From contig NZ_JPRH01000005.1 in assembly GCF_000737705.1 (NCBI RefSeq), positions 1 to 64,000 of the forward strand: 64,000 nucleotides of DNA, given 5' to 3'. Origin of the DNA: Chryseobacterium soli. Lineage in GTDB: Bacteria; Bacteroidota; Bacteroidia; Flavobacteriales; Weeksellaceae. A program made the position numbers and the translations under genes. Shown here in pieces: positions 26,850 to 35,206 of the stretch. The stretch's first letter is position 1. Each line of letters opens with the position of its first letter. Under the pieces are notes generated by a model. The model saw nothing but the letters and a program-made list of their open reading frames with translations. It was not told the DNA's origin and did no database searches.

Positions 26850-28931
26850 TTATTCTCTGTTTTTCACCATAATCCATCCTGAAAACTTGAAAGCGGTATT
26901 CTTTTTATCATTTTCATTCCAGGTTACAGAATACCAATAATTTCCGGTAGGAACTTTTCCGCCTCCTTTTGCGGTACCATCCCATTTATAACCATTGGAT
27001 TTATCGGCCTGATGGATTTTATTTCCATATCGGTCAAAAATACTGAATACCAGATTCTGTTTATGAGCGAGTGCAGAGTAATCAACGACATCATTAATTC
27101 CATCTCCGTTCGGAGTAATCACATTGATAAGATTAGGAACTACAACATCAATCTGTATCGGCTCACAATCATAAGCATCTTTTATAAATACGGTATGATC
27201 TCCCCTCGAAATATTGGTAAAGACATTGGAATCCTGCCAGTTGATGGCATCCATTGAATATTGATAAGGTGGAGTACCACCGATCACATAAACAGTGATC
27301 GTACTGCTGCTGATATCAATTGTAGACACAACGGGCTGCCCTGAAGAATATACTTTCACCGCCTGTTGTACAATACAGTCTCCTGTTTTTAGTTTTACCC
27401 AATACGTTCCGACACCAACATTGCTGATCGCCTGAGTGGTAGCGCCTGTACTCCATTCATATCCATTGAATCCCGGGCCGGCATCCAAAGTGGTTTTATC
27501 TTCAATACAAATCACTTTATCTTTAAGAACGTTGGAATACACAGGCGGAATCACAACAAGAGTAACTTTAGCAATATTATAACAACCGTTCGCATTAGAT
27601 ACCCGAACATAAATTACTCCATTCGGAGCGATATAAGCAGCGGGCGTAGCAATTTCATTGGTCTGATTAATCGCATCTGTGAGAGAAGGATAATATTTTT
27701 TCACTGCTCCTAACTGTGTCGTTACAACAGCACTGATAAGATTAAAAGATGCCGTAGAAGGATTGGCTTCGATGAAACACGATCTTAAAATAGCATCATT
27801 AACGACCACAACAGGATAGAATTTTAAAGTAATTTCTGCAATACCGGTGCATCCGAATGGTGTGGTTATTTTGACGTATATTTTTCCTTCTGCGGATACA
27901 AAGGCAGTAGGCGTTGTAATTTCATTTATTCCTGCATTAAGATCAGATAAGGTATTGTAATATTTTTTAGTCACCGTAGGATCTAAAATTACGTCAGCTG
28001 TTGTTAAATCAAATATTGCAGTCCCTGCATTATTATTGTTACACTGGGTTAATAGGGCATTATAGGGATGAATAGAGCCGTCTTTAAATTTAAAAGTACC
28101 GATCTGTTTACACTTATTCAGTTGATTAACGGGATTAGTAGGATCTGTATAGCTGATACTGTAATAATAAATAGTAGTGGTATTAACACTTATAGGTGCT
28201 GTTATTGGATTACTTCCTGTTAAAGCATCATTCTGACTTGTATGATACGTCACCGTAAAATTTTGATTTCCATTAATAATTCCTGAAGACAATAAAGAAA
28301 AATCAAAAACAGCAGGATTGGTGCATATCACCACTTCCCTTGGATCTGCAGGATTGGCTGCAGGATTTCCAGGAGGCATAAAAGGATGTGGCTGAATAGT
28401 AGGATCCGTAAACGGAGAAGCTAATGTTGCCGTTCCGCCCCATGTAAGATCAAAAGAAAAAACGGTGGGTGAAAAATTATCAAGATATAAATAGTAGGTT
28501 TCTCCTGGAAGAACATCCATGTATTTTACAAAGCCATCCCCAACACCAGGCCCTTCGGTGGTATCTGTAGATGTCATATTCATCCCTGTTGGATAACCTG
28601 CTGTAGTACCGTCATTGGAAGAACATCTGATGGGAGTCCCTCTGGTGGCGCAGGTTTTATTGGGTCCATAAATAGCCCAGTCGTAATCTACAGGTCCTGT
28701 TGGATTAATTTCAAATGTCAGGGTACCACCTGTAGCAATCGTAAATGAATACCATGCAGAATTGTGCTCCATTTGCAGGCAACCGCCTAAGGTTTCATTG
28801 ACAGATCCAATTCCTGAAGGTGTATATGTAATGTTAGAATTTCCACAAACCGCAAGTGCTGTTGAACAGTCCGCCTGGGAAAAAAAGATCTGTGATACAA
28901 ATAATAAAATAAAAAGTAGATTTTTTCTCAT
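26850..28931 (-). CDS. T9SS type B sorted cell-surface protein (gliding-associated C-terminal domain)
   Basis: The 693-residue secreted protein has a signal peptide ending at FFSQ. An N-terminal domain of about 150 residues (ALAVCGNSNITYTPSG, HNSAWYSFTIATGG) resembles the beta-sandwich found at the start of many flavobacterial surface proteins. Three consecutive repeats of about 80 residues follow, each with a FD/FN-L start, a KYY-x3-L/TDA strand and an IYV(R/K) strand. Ig-like modules and the CHU_C type B sorting domain close it (NVITPNGDGINDV, FDRYGNKI, GKVPTGNYWYSV). It is a likely substrate of the GldKLMN system encoded in this window. An adhesive or structural role is an inference. Confidence 0.92.
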   Translation of the reverse strand: MRKNLLFILLFVSQIFFSQADCSTALAVCGNSNITYTPSGIGSVNETLGGCLQMEHNSAWYSFTIATGGTLTFEINPTGPVDYDWAIYGPNKTCATRGTPIRCSSNDGTTAGYPTGMNMTSTDTTEGPGVGDGFVKYMDVLPGETYYLYLDNFSPTVFSFDLTWGGTATLASPFTDPTIQPHPFMPPGNPAANPADPREVVICTNPAVFDFSLLSSGIINGNQNFTVTYHTSQNDALTGSNPITAPISVNTTTIYYYSISYTDPTNPVNQLNKCKQIGTFKFKDGSIHPYNALLTQCNNNNAGTAIFDLTTADVILDPTVTKKYYNTLSDLNAGINEITTPTAFVSAEGKIYVKITTPFGCTGIAEITLKFYPVVVVNDAILRSCFIEANPSTASFNLISAVVTTQLGAVKKYYPSLTDAINQTNEIATPAAYIAPNGVIYVRVSNANGCYNIAKVTLVVIPPVYSNVLKDKVICIEDKTTLDAGPGFNGYEWSTGATTQAISNVGVGTYWVKLKTGDCIVQQAVKVYSSGQPVVSTIDISSSTITVYVIGGTPPYQYSMDAINWQDSNVFTNISRGDHTVFIKDAYDCEPIQIDVVVPNLINVITPNGDGINDVVDYSALAHKQNLVFSIFDRYGNKIHQADKSNGYKWDGTAKGGGKVPTGNYWYSVTWNENDKKNTAFKFSGWIMVKNRE

Positions 28932-29092
28932 AGATATATGTTTTTATTAAAAATTAATCATAAATTAAAACAATACACAACACATATATCAAATATACCT
29001 ATTATTTCATTACAAATAATAAAATTCTTCATAGATTGAATTATTCTGAAATATAAAGATATACCTATAGAATTCTACAATAAAAATGCAGA

Positions 29093-29890
29093 TTATTTTA
29101 TACTCGTAATATTGCCACAAAGATTTTCAAGATGAAAGATTTTATGAAAAGGACTTTGTACTTCCTGGAGATGCTCTCTATCCTGAATGAAAGTATATCT
29201 TGAGGCCAGAGAGTTCATATCAGAAACAATCACCAGCCAGCATTCATCTACCGAGGTATCATAATACGGGAATTTTTCATTCTTTTTTTCGATAAGTTCC
29301 AAAATTTTTTCAGAACAGAGCTCATCAAAAAGATTCATATTATATTCATGGGTGATAAACACATTTCTCCTGTGGACAGATTTCCTGATGCTTTTTACAC
29401 ATCCCACTGCTTTATTTTTCTGGATACTCCGGCAGATACACTGGATAATTTCCTGCTGGTCTTCCAGCCGTTCAAACTTAATATTGGTATGGAATTCTAA
29501 AAAATAAACACCACGATATTTCGTAGTGTTCTCTTGTTCTAATACTATTTCAGCCTGACGGAAAATTTTATTCAAACAGCTTTCCACTTTCTTCATTTCC
29601 AAATGGTTAATCACTTCCGTAAGCTCTATTCCAATTTTTTTGTCGTTGAATTTGGCGATAAAGTCAGGACTTTCGCAAATAAGATTTTCAAACTGCACCT
29701 CTGGAAAATGGTGCATAAAAGAGTTTAAGAGCAAAATCTCGGATTTCTTCTTATATTTTTCGCGGTCGTGAAGCAGAGATTCATCTATTTTACGGTGATA
29801 TTTCTCCATCGGCTTTTTTTTCAAATGTCGATTCAGATAATACAGGCTTAGATTCTTAATAAGATCTTCTTCGGAAAATGTCTTTTTCAT
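29093..29890 (-). CDS. Orphan protein with PD-(D/E)xK nuclease-like motif
   Basis: I do not recognise this 265-residue protein as a named family. It is strongly charged, with a Lys-rich first 50 residues. Residues 51-93 show the pattern of a PD-(D/E)xK core: Glu51 in a helix, SPD (Asp76) beginning a strand, a short turn, then GIELTEV (Glu89, Thr91) in the next strand, so the usual ExK lysine is a threonine. Later parts contain GVYFLEFHTN and CWLVIVSDM strands. No signal peptide is present. It stands alone between the T9SS cargo gene and the glucan-phosphorylase-like gene, with no methylase or toxin partner. A nuclease role is tentative. Confidence 0.6.
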   Translation of the reverse strand: MKKTFSEEDLIKNLSLYYLNRHLKKKPMEKYHRKIDESLLHDREKYKKKSEILLLNSFMHHFPEVQFENLICESPDFIAKFNDKKIGIELTEVINHLEMKKVESCLNKIFRQAEIVLEQENTTKYRGVYFLEFHTNIKFERLEDQQEIIQCICRSIQKNKAVGCVKSIRKSVHRRNVFITHEYNMNLFDELCSEKILELIEKKNEKFPYYDTSVDECWLVIVSDMNSLASRYTFIQDREHLQEVQSPFHKIFHLENLCGNITSIK

Positions 29891-30099
29891 GTGTGATTTT
29901 TTTATTGATGAGTAAAGAACACATGTACCAATGAGCTTTTATTATTAGAAGTTTTTGATAATCAAAAATTTACCTATTAAAGGTAGGTAAAAAAACTATT
30001 CGGCAGATACTTTTAAAATTTATTTATTACATAATTAATGTAGGGTTTATTTTCATATTTAATACCTTTAGTCTTTATAAAAATACAAAACTGTGATTT

Positions 30100-31758
30100 A
30101 TGGATTTTAAAAACTTTAAAATACCCTATAGTGTCAATCCTCAATACACTACAAAAACTGCCTATTTTTCAATGGAATTTGCGATTGAGCAAGTGCTGAA
30201 AGTATACTCCGGCGGCTTAGGCTTTTTAGCAGGATCTCATATGAGAAGTGCTTACAATCTAAAGCAAAACCTTATTGGAATCGGAATTCTCTGGAAATTC
30301 GGCTACTATGATCAGGCAAGAAACCATGATCAGACGTTACAGCCTACCTGGACAAAAAAAATGTACAGCTTTCTTGAAGACACAGGAATAAAATTTCAGA
30401 TAGAAATTCACAGTGCACCGGTTTGGGTGAAAGTATGGTATCTGGATCCTGAGATTTTCAATACAGCACCTATGTTCTTTCTTTCCACAGATGTTCCTGA
30501 AAACGATCATATTTCAAAGACGATCTGTCATAAATTATATGATGCCAATGAGTCTACAAAGCTTGCACAATATATTTTACTGGGCAAAGGAGGCGCACAA
30601 TTGCTGGATGAAATGAATATTGAAAGGGATATCTATCACCTGAATGAAGCCCACGGACTTCCTGCTGCGTTCCATTTATTGAAAAAATACAATGGAGATC
30701 TTGAGAAAGTCAAAGAAAAACTAGTATTTACCACCCATACCCCTGAAGAAGCAGGAAATGAAAAACATAACCTCAAATTATGTTATGACATGTCTTATTT
30801 CTCCGGGTTCAGTATGGAAGATGCAAAAAAAATTGAAGGAACTGATGATGACCGTTTTAACCATTCGCTTTGTGCTTTAAAAATGGCGAAAGTTGCCAAT
30901 GGAGTTTCTCAGCTTCATGGGGTAGTTTCCAGAGCTATGTGGAGCAAATATCCGGGAATCTGTGAAATAAAATCGATCACTAATGCACAGGAATTTAAAT
31001 ATTGGTCAGATAAAATACTTTACAATTCTAAAGATGAGAATGACGAAACGGTTTTTGATTTCCGGAAAAAGCATTTAAAGAAAAGACTCTTTAAAATCGT
31101 CGCAGACCAGACCGGTAATTTGTTTGATCCGAAAATTTTCACCATCGTTTGGGCGAGAAGATTCGCAGGCTACAAACGTGCTGACATGCTTTTACATGAT
31201 AAAGAAAGGTTCCGGAATCTATTAAACAACCCTAAATATCCGGTACAGATTATTTGGGCAGGAAAACCTTATCCGATGGATTATGCAGCAATTTCTACCT
31301 TCAATACGCTGGTTGAGGAAAGTAAAAACCATAAGAATATGGCTGTTTTAACGGGATACGAGCTTTCTTTAAGTAAATCACTGAAACAAGGCTCTGATTT
31401 ATGGCTGAATAACCCAAGAGTACCGAGGGAAGCCTCAGGAACATCCGGAATGACGGCTGCTATGAATGGCTCTGTAAACCTTTCAACCGATGACGGCTGG
31501 ATCCCTGAATTTGCCCACCACGGAGAAAACTCATTTGTCGTTCCAAAAGCAGATTATGCCAATATGAGTATTTATGAGCAGGACAATTATGACCTGAACA
31601 AATTATATGAAATCCTGGAAAATGAGATTATTCCAACTTATTATGACAATCCAAACAAATGGAGGAAAATTCAATACAATTCAATGAATGATGTTAAAGA
31701 TCATTTCAACAGCGACCGAATGGCTGATGAATACTACAAAATACTTTATAACGATTAG
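30100..31758 (+). CDS. Alpha-glucan phosphorylase-like protein lacking the PLP lysine
   Basis: The 552-residue protein belongs to the short (archaeal/Thermus-type) GT35 alpha-glucan phosphorylases: AYFSMEF, VYSGGLGFLAG, FTTHTPEEAGNE, VSQLHGVVSRAMW, ARRFAGYKRADML and PREASGTSGM are in order. Family members cut alpha-1,4-glucans with phosphate, using PLP bound to a lysine in EASGTSGMKAALNG. Here that position is Thr452 (SGMTAAMNG, codon ACG), and the usual Asp of LAGDH is Ser46. Without the lysine the Schiff base to PLP cannot form. The protein may be a pseudo-phosphorylase, a regulatory glucan binder or an atypical enzyme. It is a single gene ending at a bidirectional terminator. Confidence 0.85.
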   Translation: MDFKNFKIPYSVNPQYTTKTAYFSMEFAIEQVLKVYSGGLGFLAGSHMRSAYNLKQNLIGIGILWKFGYYDQARNHDQTLQPTWTKKMYSFLEDTGIKFQIEIHSAPVWVKVWYLDPEIFNTAPMFFLSTDVPENDHISKTICHKLYDANESTKLAQYILLGKGGAQLLDEMNIERDIYHLNEAHGLPAAFHLLKKYNGDLEKVKEKLVFTTHTPEEAGNEKHNLKLCYDMSYFSGFSMEDAKKIEGTDDDRFNHSLCALKMAKVANGVSQLHGVVSRAMWSKYPGICEIKSITNAQEFKYWSDKILYNSKDENDETVFDFRKKHLKKRLFKIVADQTGNLFDPKIFTIVWARRFAGYKRADMLLHDKERFRNLLNNPKYPVQIIWAGKPYPMDYAAISTFNTLVEESKNHKNMAVLTGYELSLSKSLKQGSDLWLNNPRVPREASGTSGMTAAMNGSVNLSTDDGWIPEFAHHGENSFVVPKADYANMSIYEQDNYDLNKLYEILENEIIPTYYDNPNKWRKIQYNSMNDVKDHFNSDRMADEYYKILYND

Positions 31759-31810
31759 TGAACTGCAACATAATACAAAAAAGCAGTAAGCCAATTCTTT
31801 TCAAATAAAA

Positions 31811-31837
31811 ATATCCGGGAAAAATTTTCCCGGATAT
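31811..31837. terminator. Bidirectional terminator
   Basis: A 9-bp perfect stem (atatccggg / cccggatat) around an A5T4 centre that can pair further, with T runs on both sides, lies between the convergent phosphorylase-like and DUF6496 genes. Confidence 0.88.
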
Positions 31838-31844
31838 TTTCTAA

Positions 31845-32030
31845 TTAATCTTTTTTCTTTTTAGGCACTTTAAGCCCTTTCTCTTTGGCTTCAGAAATTC
31901 CAATGGCAACCGCCTGCTTTCTGTCTGTGACCTTTTTTCCGGAAGAAGATTTTAATTTTCCTTCCTTAAATTCGTGCATTACCTTTCCTACTTTGTCTTG
32001 AGCCTTGTCTGAGTATTTTGTCTTGCTCAT
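31845..32030 (-). CDS. DUF6496 small basic protein
   Basis: The 61-residue, lysine-rich protein (KVGKVMHEFKEGKLKSS, RKQAVAIGISEAKEKG, terminal KKKKD) fits the small DUF6496 family found in many soil and plant-associated bacteria, with no known function. The repeated basic segments suggest nucleic-acid binding, which is an inference. It lies 10 bp after the 157-residue hypothetical gene and probably shares its transcript. Confidence 0.82.
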   Translation of the reverse strand: MSKTKYSDKAQDKVGKVMHEFKEGKLKSSSGKKVTDRKQAVAIGISEAKEKGLKVPKKKKD

Positions 32031-32040
32031 TATAATTTTT

Positions 32041-32514
32041 TTAAGGTTTTGGCAGGGTTACTCCTAATTCATAAACACTAGCGTGCTTCAAATATTTTGA
32101 ACGCTCTCTGGAAGTTACCGACTCTAAATGATCATTTTTAATCACAATAATCGGATCTTCCATATTTTCAATCTCAAAATTGGCGAAATATCTTTCTTCA
32201 GGGCTTGTTTTATCGTTGCTGGCCTTTATTTTCTGGAGTTCATCTGCATATTTTTTAAATCCGGGGTCAGATGAATGGATAAATTTATATTCATCACCGG
32301 CATCTACATAAAAATGGAGTTTTTTTTCAATTAATCCTGCTTCATTTGTTAGCTGAGGGTTATCATTTCCATCTTTAAAAGCTACTTCTACAAGATCTCC
32401 TCCTTTACTTTGCGCGCATGCTTCGGCATCTTTAAAACTTGAAAAACCAGTATACACAATTTTGTTCGTCAAAACGTATCGGTTAAGTTTTTGGTTATAT
32501 GCATTCGTTTCCAT
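32041..32514 (-). CDS. Hypothetical protein
   Basis: I do not recognise this 157-residue protein. It has no signal peptide or membrane segment. The sequence mixes short strands (YVLTNKIVYTGF, KLHFYVDAGDEYKFI) with a helical acidic middle (YADELQKIKASNDKT) and a basic stretch (SRERSKYLKHAS). Composition and codon use resemble the neighbours. The DUF6496 gene follows after 10 bp, so the two are probably co-transcribed; related pairs might belong to the general stress response, but nothing in the sequence shows that. Confidence 0.7.
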   Translation of the reverse strand: METNAYNQKLNRYVLTNKIVYTGFSSFKDAEACAQSKGGDLVEVAFKDGNDNPQLTNEAGLIEKKLHFYVDAGDEYKFIHSSDPGFKKYADELQKIKASNDKTSPEERYFANFEIENMEDPIIVIKNDHLESVTSRERSKYLKHASVYELGVTLPKP

Positions 32515-32649
32515 AATTATTACTATTAAATTGATTATACTTTATATATTCAATTTTATTGCCAAATGCATACAAATAATATTATAATTTCATTTAGTAA
32601 GCTGTTTTTTTATTATTTTAGTCTTTGTAATCAAAACATTATAATAACT

Positions 32650-32826
32650 ATGAAAAATCTAAAGAAAATTTCAAGAGAACAACTTAAAGATGTAGTGGGA
32701 GGAATTCTTCCTGGCATGATCAGATGCATCAGCCCGATTTCCTGTACCAGAACTGTAGGATATATTGGAGGTCTTGACAACCCATGCGGAATCACAACTT
32801 ATCCAATATGCCGCCTTGAAGAGTAA
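32650..32826 (+). CDS. Double-glycine leader peptide, four-cysteine core (bacteriocin/RiPP-like)
   Basis: The 58-residue product starts MKNLKKISREQLKDVVGG, a leader of the type common in Chryseobacterium small secreted peptides: a helical basic leader ending in Gly-Gly, the cleavage site of C39-peptidase ABC exporters. The core of about 40 residues holds four Cys (in RCIS, SCTR, PCG and ICR) and several Gly and Pro, suitable for two disulfides or thioether-type modification. The ATG at 32650 is chosen because the leader starts there; a longer frame from 32566 encodes unrelated hydrophobic residues. No maturation enzyme, exporter or immunity gene lies beside it. A strong terminator follows directly, so it is a single-gene transcript. 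Confidence 0.8.
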   Translation: MKNLKKISREQLKDVVGGILPGMIRCISPISCTRTVGYIGGLDNPCGITTYPICRLEE

Positions 32827-32849
32827 TTTCTCTTTGATATATTGCATAG

Positions 32850-32867
32850 ACAGGGCTTTTGCCCTGT
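32850..32867 (+). terminator. Terminator of the double-glycine peptide gene
   Basis: A perfect 7-bp GC-rich stem (acagggc / gccctgt) with a TTTT loop is followed by six T residues, 23 bp past the peptide stop codon. Confidence 0.9.
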
Positions 32868-32903
32868 TTTTTAGTTTTATATGGCTATCTTGATAAGAAT
32901 TAT

Positions 32904-32911
32904 TAAATTTG
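32904..32911 (+). promoter_or_regulatory. -7 promoter element of the S9 peptidase gene
   Basis: This reads TAAATTTG, a perfect TAnnTTTG, 19 bp before the ATG at 32931. A TTG lies only 11 bp upstream of it, too close for a standard -33. Confidence 0.55.
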
Positions 32912-32930
32912 AAATCGATTAAAATTAGAA

Positions 32931-35060
32931 ATGAAAAAAATCCTTTTAACTCTTACTGTTGCGGTGGCATTTCAAAATATGTCTGCACAGGAAATCACTT
33001 TAGATAAAATATACTCCGGATACTACCGTGGAAAAGGCATTGCCGGAATAACTTCCATGAAAAACGGGGAAAATTATCTGGTTATTGAACCTACAGGAAT
33101 TGCCAAGTATTCATATAAAACTTCCCAGAAAGAAGGAAATATCGTTGACGGACAATATGAAAGCTATGAATTTTCTGATGATGAATCAAAAATATTATTG
33201 TTAACGGGAAGCCAGCCGATCTACAGACATTCTTTCTTAGGGAAATTTGAAGTTAAAGATTTAAAAACAGGAAAAACCATCAGCATTAATAACGGAAAAC
33301 CTATTCAGGAGCCAAGATTTTCACCTGATGCTTCCAAGATTGCTTTTATAGTAGATAATAATTTATTTTATCAGGATCTTACTTCAGAGAAAATCACACA
33401 GATTACTGAACATGGCGTTAAAAATAAAATCCTTAACGGATTGGCAGACTGGGTGTATGAAGAGGAATTCGGACACGCCAGACTGTATGACTGGACTAAA
33501 AATTCCGATGCGATAGTTTTCGTAAAATCTGATGAAAGTGAAGTTCCGGAAATTTATATTCCTATTTATGGAAAGACGCTGTATCCATCTGAAATGCGTT
33601 ATAAATATCCAAAAGCAGGAGAAAAAAACTCGGTGGTTTCTGCCCACATCTATCAATTGGATGGAGCTAAAAAAACAAAAATCAATTTAGACGATTATAA
33701 AAATTATTATATTCCTAATGTGATCCAGACGGCAAAACCTGATGAGATCATATTAATAACTTCTGAAAGAACGCAAAATGCTTCCGATGTTTTGAAAGTG
33801 AATACAAAAACAGGAGCCGTTCAGAAATTATTTACCGAAACAGACGAAAAATGGATTGATACAGACAGTCCTACTTTAGAATTTTTGGAGGACGATTCTT
33901 TCCTTTGGGGATCTGAAAGAGATGGAAACCGTCACTTATACTGGTATGACAAAGACGGTAAGCTGAAAAAACAGGTGACTAAAGGAAACTGGGAAGTAAC
34001 TGATTATTACGGATACAATCCAAAATCTAAGGAAATCTACGTTCAGACCACAGAAAAAGGAAGCATCAATAAAGTCGTTTCCAAGATCAATATCGAAAAT
34101 GGAAAGTCACAGCTGATTTCCAATACGGACGGAAATAATTCTGCCAACTTCAGCAAAAACTATAATTATTTCATTGAAACATCTTCTACAGCCTCAAAAC
34201 CGTACATGTATGTCTTAAAAGACGGAAATGGCAAGACGTTAAAAGAACTTCAGAACAATAATGACCAGCTTCAAAAGCTAAAATCAGATAATTTTGCTGA
34301 AAAGGAATTCATCACCATTCCGAATGCAGTAGGAGATCAGATGAATGCCTGGATCATAAAACCTAAAAACTTCGATAAAAACAAAAAATATCCATTGTTT
34401 ATGTTCCAGTATTCGGGTCCAGGTTCTCAGCAGGTTTCAAATTCTTGGGACAATGCAAACGCAATTTGGTTCGAAATGTTGGCACAAAAAGGATATATCA
34501 TTGCTTGTGTTGATGGACGCGGAACTGGTTACAAAGGCGCTAAATTCAAAAAGGTAACGTACATGAATTTAGGAAAATACGAAATCGAAGACCAGATTAC
34601 GGCTGCAAAATGGTTTGGAAACCAGTCTTATATCGACAAAACAAGAATCGGAATGTTTGGATGGAGTTTCGGAGGGTATATGACAAGTTTAGCCATGACC
34701 AAAGGCGCTGATGTATTTAAAGCCGGAATTGCGGTAGCACCAGTAACCAACTGGAGATATTATGATTCTGTTTACACGGAAAGATTCCTAAGAACACCAC
34801 AGGAAAACCCTGATGGATACGATAAAAATTCCCCTACGGAATATGCAAATCTGTTAAAAGGTAACTTCTTACTGATTCACGGAACAGCTGATGATAATGT
34901 ACACTTCCAAAATTCCATGGAATTTTCTGAAGCATTGATTCAAAATAAAAAACAGTTTGAGTTTATGGCCTATCCGGATAAAAACCACGGAATTTATGGC
35001 GGACAGACAAGACCGCAACTGTATCAGAAAATGACAGATTTCATTCTTAAGAATTTATAA
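32931..35060 (+). CDS. Dipeptidyl-peptidase IV-type S9 serine peptidase
   Basis: The 709-residue secreted enzyme has a signal peptide (ends NMSAQ), an N-terminal eight-bladed propeller of the DPPIV_N type (including DWVYEEEFG, the Glu pair that binds the substrate amino terminus in DPP4) and a C-terminal alpha/beta hydrolase. The catalytic triad is Ser579 (GWSFGGY), Asp654 (GTADDNVH) and His686 (DKNHGIY). It should remove X-Pro or X-Ala dipeptides from peptides in the periplasm or outside. It stands directly upstream of three POT peptide transporter genes, which would take up the products (inference). Confidence 0.95.
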   Translation: MKKILLTLTVAVAFQNMSAQEITLDKIYSGYYRGKGIAGITSMKNGENYLVIEPTGIAKYSYKTSQKEGNIVDGQYESYEFSDDESKILLLTGSQPIYRHSFLGKFEVKDLKTGKTISINNGKPIQEPRFSPDASKIAFIVDNNLFYQDLTSEKITQITEHGVKNKILNGLADWVYEEEFGHARLYDWTKNSDAIVFVKSDESEVPEIYIPIYGKTLYPSEMRYKYPKAGEKNSVVSAHIYQLDGAKKTKINLDDYKNYYIPNVIQTAKPDEIILITSERTQNASDVLKVNTKTGAVQKLFTETDEKWIDTDSPTLEFLEDDSFLWGSERDGNRHLYWYDKDGKLKKQVTKGNWEVTDYYGYNPKSKEIYVQTTEKGSINKVVSKINIENGKSQLISNTDGNNSANFSKNYNYFIETSSTASKPYMYVLKDGNGKTLKELQNNNDQLQKLKSDNFAEKEFITIPNAVGDQMNAWIIKPKNFDKNKKYPLFMFQYSGPGSQQVSNSWDNANAIWFEMLAQKGYIIACVDGRGTGYKGAKFKKVTYMNLGKYEIEDQITAAKWFGNQSYIDKTRIGMFGWSFGGYMTSLAMTKGADVFKAGIAVAPVTNWRYYDSVYTERFLRTPQENPDGYDKNSPTEYANLLKGNFLLIHGTADDNVHFQNSMEFSEALIQNKKQFEFMAYPDKNHGIYGGQTRPQLYQKMTDFILKNL

Positions 35061-35083
35061 TCTGTATTGTAACAATGTAAAAA

Positions 35084-35112
35084 AATCCTTTCAAATTGTA
35101 ATTGAAAGGATT
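35084..35112 (+). terminator. Terminator of the S9 peptidase gene
   Basis: A stem of about 10 bp (atcctttcaa / ttgaaaggat) with a short A/T-rich loop is followed by seven T residues. Confidence 0.88.
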
Positions 35113-35177
35113 TTTTTATTTATTTCATTAATCGTTTTCTAAAGTATTATTTATTTTATCAATTAAAATTAAAAACT

Positions 35178-35185
35178 TATTTTTG
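35178..35185 (+). promoter_or_regulatory. -7 promoter element of the first POT transporter gene
   Basis: This reads TATTTTTG, a perfect TAnnTTTG, 21 bp before the ATG at 35207. It covers an in-frame TTG at 35183, which therefore cannot be the start codon. Confidence 0.6.
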
Positions 35186-35206
35186 GGAAATTTGAAATTT
35201 GAAACT

